From Oscillospiraceae bacterium (GTDB lineage: Bacteria; Bacillota; Clostridia; Oscillospirales; Oscillospiraceae), in contig JAFYUG010000093.1 of the NCBI GenBank assembly GCA_017558545.1, positions 1 through 7,042 of the forward strand: 7,042 nucleotides of DNA, written 5' to 3'. The first letter of the stretch is position 1, and each line of letters starts with the position of its first letter. A program made the position numbers and the translations under genes. Below are positions 5,947 to 7,042 of the stretch, one piece after another. The notes below the pieces were generated by a model that saw only the letters and a program-made list of their open reading frames with translations, had not been told where the DNA came from and searched no databases.

Positions 5947-6395
5947 ATTAGGGTGCATAACCAATAGATGATTCCGTAAACTATGCTTGCACTGACGCCG
6001 TACACAATCACCGGTCCGGCGATTGTGAACATCTTCGCTCCCACGCCCAGCACAAAGCCCTCTGTTTTAAACTCCACAGCGGGGGAGCTGACGGCGTTGG
6101 CGAAGCCCGTTATGGGCACAAGCGTTCCCGCGCCCCCATATTTGGCTATGCGCGCATATAGCCCCAAGGCCGTGGCCAGCACCCCTAAAAACACCATGGA
6201 AACGGTGGTGGCGGTGGCGGCCTCTTTTTCCTCAAGACCCCACATGCTCCACAAATCCCCTATAAGCTGGCCTATGCAGCATATAGCGCCGCCGAAAATA
6301 AAGGCAAAAAGGCAGTCGCGAAAAATGGGGGAGGGCGGCATACGCTGAGTCACAAAGCGGCCATACTCTTCCTTGCTCATATTCATATTATTCAA
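5943..6395 (-). CDS. spoVAC: Stage V sporulation protein AC (SpoVAC)
   Basis: SpoVAC is a small inner-membrane protein of the SpoVA complex, which moves dipicolinic acid into the forespore and out at germination; purified SpoVAC has been described as a mechanosensitive channel. Family signatures are FGGAICCIGQ (34-43), the GAGTLVPITGFANAVSSPAVEFKTEG core (88-113) and VLGVGAKMFTIAGPVIVYG (115-133). Hydrophobic segments lie at about 29-46, 64-81 and 125-147. With the TTG start at 6393-6395 the protein is 150 aa, as in Bacillus. TTG is chosen because GGGAG (6404-6408) lies 8 nt upstream; ATGs at 6384-6386 and 6378-6380 are too distant from it, and a TTG at 6416 would put the ribosome site inside the gene. 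spoVAD and spoVAE do not follow downstream, so this is an orphan copy. The C-terminus is complete, although its stop lies in a REP. Confidence 0.92.
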   Translation of the reverse strand: MNNMNMSKEEYGRFVTQRMPPSPIFRDCLFAFIFGGAICCIGQLIGDLWSMWGLEEKEAATATTVSMVFLGVLATALGLYARIAKYGGAGTLVPITGFANAVSSPAVEFKTEGFVLGVGAKMFTIAGPVIVYGVSASIVYGIIYWLCTLM

Positions 6396-6399
6396 AAAA

Positions 6400-6440
6400 A
6401 TCACTCCCTTTTCCAATGATAGTATGGAAAAGGGAGTGAT
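6400..6440 (-). terminator. Terminator hairpin containing the spoVAC Shine-Dalgarno
   Basis: A perfect 16-bp stem (6425-6440 with 6400-6415), a 9-nt loop, and on the minus strand a T7 tract (6400-6394) immediately after it. It is a strong intrinsic terminator for the upstream 135-aa gene, whose stop is 3 nt away. Its 3' arm contains GGGAGTGA, the only plausible spoVAC ribosome site, and its T-tract runs into the TTG start. Confidence 0.85.
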
Positions 6441-6449
6441 AATTTATTC
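6420..6449 (-). promoter_or_regulatory. Sigma-G-type promoter for spoVAC
   Basis: On the minus strand GAATA (plus 6445-6449) is followed after 18 nt by CATACTA (6420-6426). This agrees with the Bacillus sigma-G consensus (GHATR, 17-18 nt, CATnHTA), and spoVA operons are known sigma-G targets. The -35 overlaps the stop codon of the upstream gene. The predicted start is near 6412-6414, downstream of the left arm of the terminator stem. Confidence 0.65.
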
Positions 6450-6851
6450 CTCAATTCGGAGTGTGTCTATGCCGTTGCGCTCAAATTCCTCTATATAGTC
6501 CTTGATGCGTGAACTTAGCTCGCCCACATCGTCCTGAGCAACATTTTCTTCCAGCATATCTCTTCTTGCCAGCTCCTCGGCCAAAATGTCAAAGAATACG
6601 GCGTCCTCATAGTCGGCAATGGCCTCATGAATGCCGCCTTCCTCGTAGGCGCGGGAGGGACAATGCTTACCCATGTATGTATCCACCAAAGCATGGAGGC
6701 CGTTTTTGGCGCAAATGCCGAAAAACTTCTCCTGCAAAAGGTCGTAGTCCTCGAATCTATCATTGGCGCGGGTGGAATTGAGAATCCAGTTGCCTATATA
6801 AACCAAATCCAAAAGCCTGCGAAACTCCTTGTCGCTAAGCTCAATATTCAT
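6444..6851 (-). CDS. Conserved hypothetical protein, 135 aa
   Basis: I do not recognise a named family. The protein is soluble, acidic and predicted mainly alpha-helical, with no membrane segment or signal peptide. It opens with IELSDKEFRRLLDLVYIGNWILNSTR (3-28) and has a Glu/Asp-rich C-terminal half (DYEDAVFFDILAEELARRDMLEENVAQDD, 80-108). No metal-binding or catalytic motif stands out. The ATG at 6849-6851 has a GAAAGGGGG stretch about 8 nt upstream. Base composition and coding character (stop-free, acidic, with a ribosome site and terminator) support a real gene. It lies directly upstream of spoVAC but is separated by a terminator, so shared transcription is expected to be weak. Confidence 0.75.
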   Translation of the reverse strand: MNIELSDKEFRRLLDLVYIGNWILNSTRANDRFEDYDLLQEKFFGICAKNGLHALVDTYMGKHCPSRAYEEGGIHEAIADYEDAVFFDILAEELARRDMLEENVAQDDVGELSSRIKDYIEEFERNGIDTLRIEE

Positions 6852-6864
6852 TTTCCCGTCCCCC

Positions 6865-6894
6865 TTTCCATGTGATTAGCCTGAACGATATAAT
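6865..6894 (+). promoter_or_regulatory. Possible plus-strand promoter ahead of a structured RNA
   Basis: A perfect TATAAT at 6889-6894, preceded after 18 nt by a moderate -35, TTTCCA (6865-6870). Transcription would start near 6901, three bases before the long hairpin at 6904. The -35 falls on the opposite strand of the ribosome site of the 135-aa gene, so the call is tentative. Confidence 0.4.
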
Positions 6895-6903
6895 CCGAAC
6901 CCG

Positions 6904-7009
6904 TTTCTAAGCGCATATGCGTTGACATTGCCGCGTTGTCGACTTTTGAAGGGCGAAAGCCCATCTGCAAGTCGACGCCTTGCACTGCCTTAGCATATGA
7001 GCTTAGAAA
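6904..7009 (+). ncRNA. Candidate structured RNA, long rod-like hairpin
   Basis: The outer stem pairs 6904-6920 with 6993-7009 (16 of 17 pairs; tttctaagc with gcttagaaa, then catatgc with gcatatg). An internal region of about 16 nt per side is only partly paired (around the gcaatgtc/gcagtgc complement). The inner stem gtcgactt (6938-6945) pairs perfectly with aagtcgac (6969-6976). Inside it a GGGC-GAAA-GCCC hairpin (6951-6962) carries a GNRA loop. Stem, central bubble, stem is reminiscent of 6S-like RNAs, but I recognise no conserved 6S, SRP or riboswitch motif. If transcribed leftwards it would instead be leader RNA of the 135-aa gene. A palindromic repeat element remains possible. Confidence 0.35.
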
Positions 7010-7042
7010 TCTCCGACACCACGGGTGGGGATTTTAGTGTCA

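Noticed and set aside
5629..5964. 111-codon minus-strand frame across the RAYT 3' half and the REPs
   Set aside because: Antisense to the transposase; its apparent repeat peptide (VGAAICRP) is simply REP sequence translated.
6895..7042. Known riboswitch, T-box, SRP or tmRNA at the right edge
   Set aside because: None of the conserved motifs of these families that I could recall is present; only the fold is suggestive, so it is listed as an unassigned candidate.

Overview
The window looks like chromosomal DNA from a spore-forming, probably gut-associated member of the Clostridia (Bacillota). This rests on the spore-membrane gene spoVAC with a sigma-G-like promoter, purine-rich Shine-Dalgarno sites, short intrinsic terminators, and interspersed palindromic repeats (GTAGGGGCGGC/GCCGCCC and CCTCCCTCTGACGAGGGAG types) that I associate with Oscillospiraceae-like genomes. 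The assignment below class level is inference.

Layout, left to right. Positions 1-255 form a gene-free mosaic of hairpin-forming repeats. Next is a minus-strand two-gene operon: an APH-fold small-molecule kinase (1614 to 730), then a low-molecular-weight protein tyrosine phosphatase (716 to 264). It is driven by a near-consensus sigma-A promoter at 1678-1706. Divergent from it, across an intergenic region with an operator-like dyad, are a Fic-domain protein with an N-terminal helix-turn-helix (1829-2716) and, 41 bp downstream, a GH13 oligo-1,6-glucosidase-type enzyme (2758-4410). These end at a perfect intrinsic terminator (4428-4460).

The second half is a plastic region. A repeat remnant is followed by the 3' scar of a second spoVAC gene (4535-4656, minus). 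Then come an A+T-rich DMP19/DUF4375 gene with its own strong promoter and terminator, and a REP-associated tyrosine transposase (RAYT) gene. The RAYT gene carries two copies of the local REP palindrome inside its own reading frame and has two more copies immediately downstream. A complete spoVAC (5943-6395, minus) and an unrecognised 135-aa gene (6444-6851, minus) follow.

The most unusual sites are four. (1) The REP palindromes are translated within the transposase. (2) A terminator hairpin between the 135-aa gene and spoVAC has a sigma-G-like promoter in its upstream side and loop and the spoVAC Shine-Dalgarno in its downstream arm, so only the sporulation transcript should expose the ribosome site. 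(3) At the right edge, a TATAAT box lies directly before a long rod-like hairpin (6904-7009) that could be a small structured RNA. (4) An inverted operator-like repeat overlaps the -35 of the HTH-Fic gene. No tRNA, rRNA or CRISPR array was seen.
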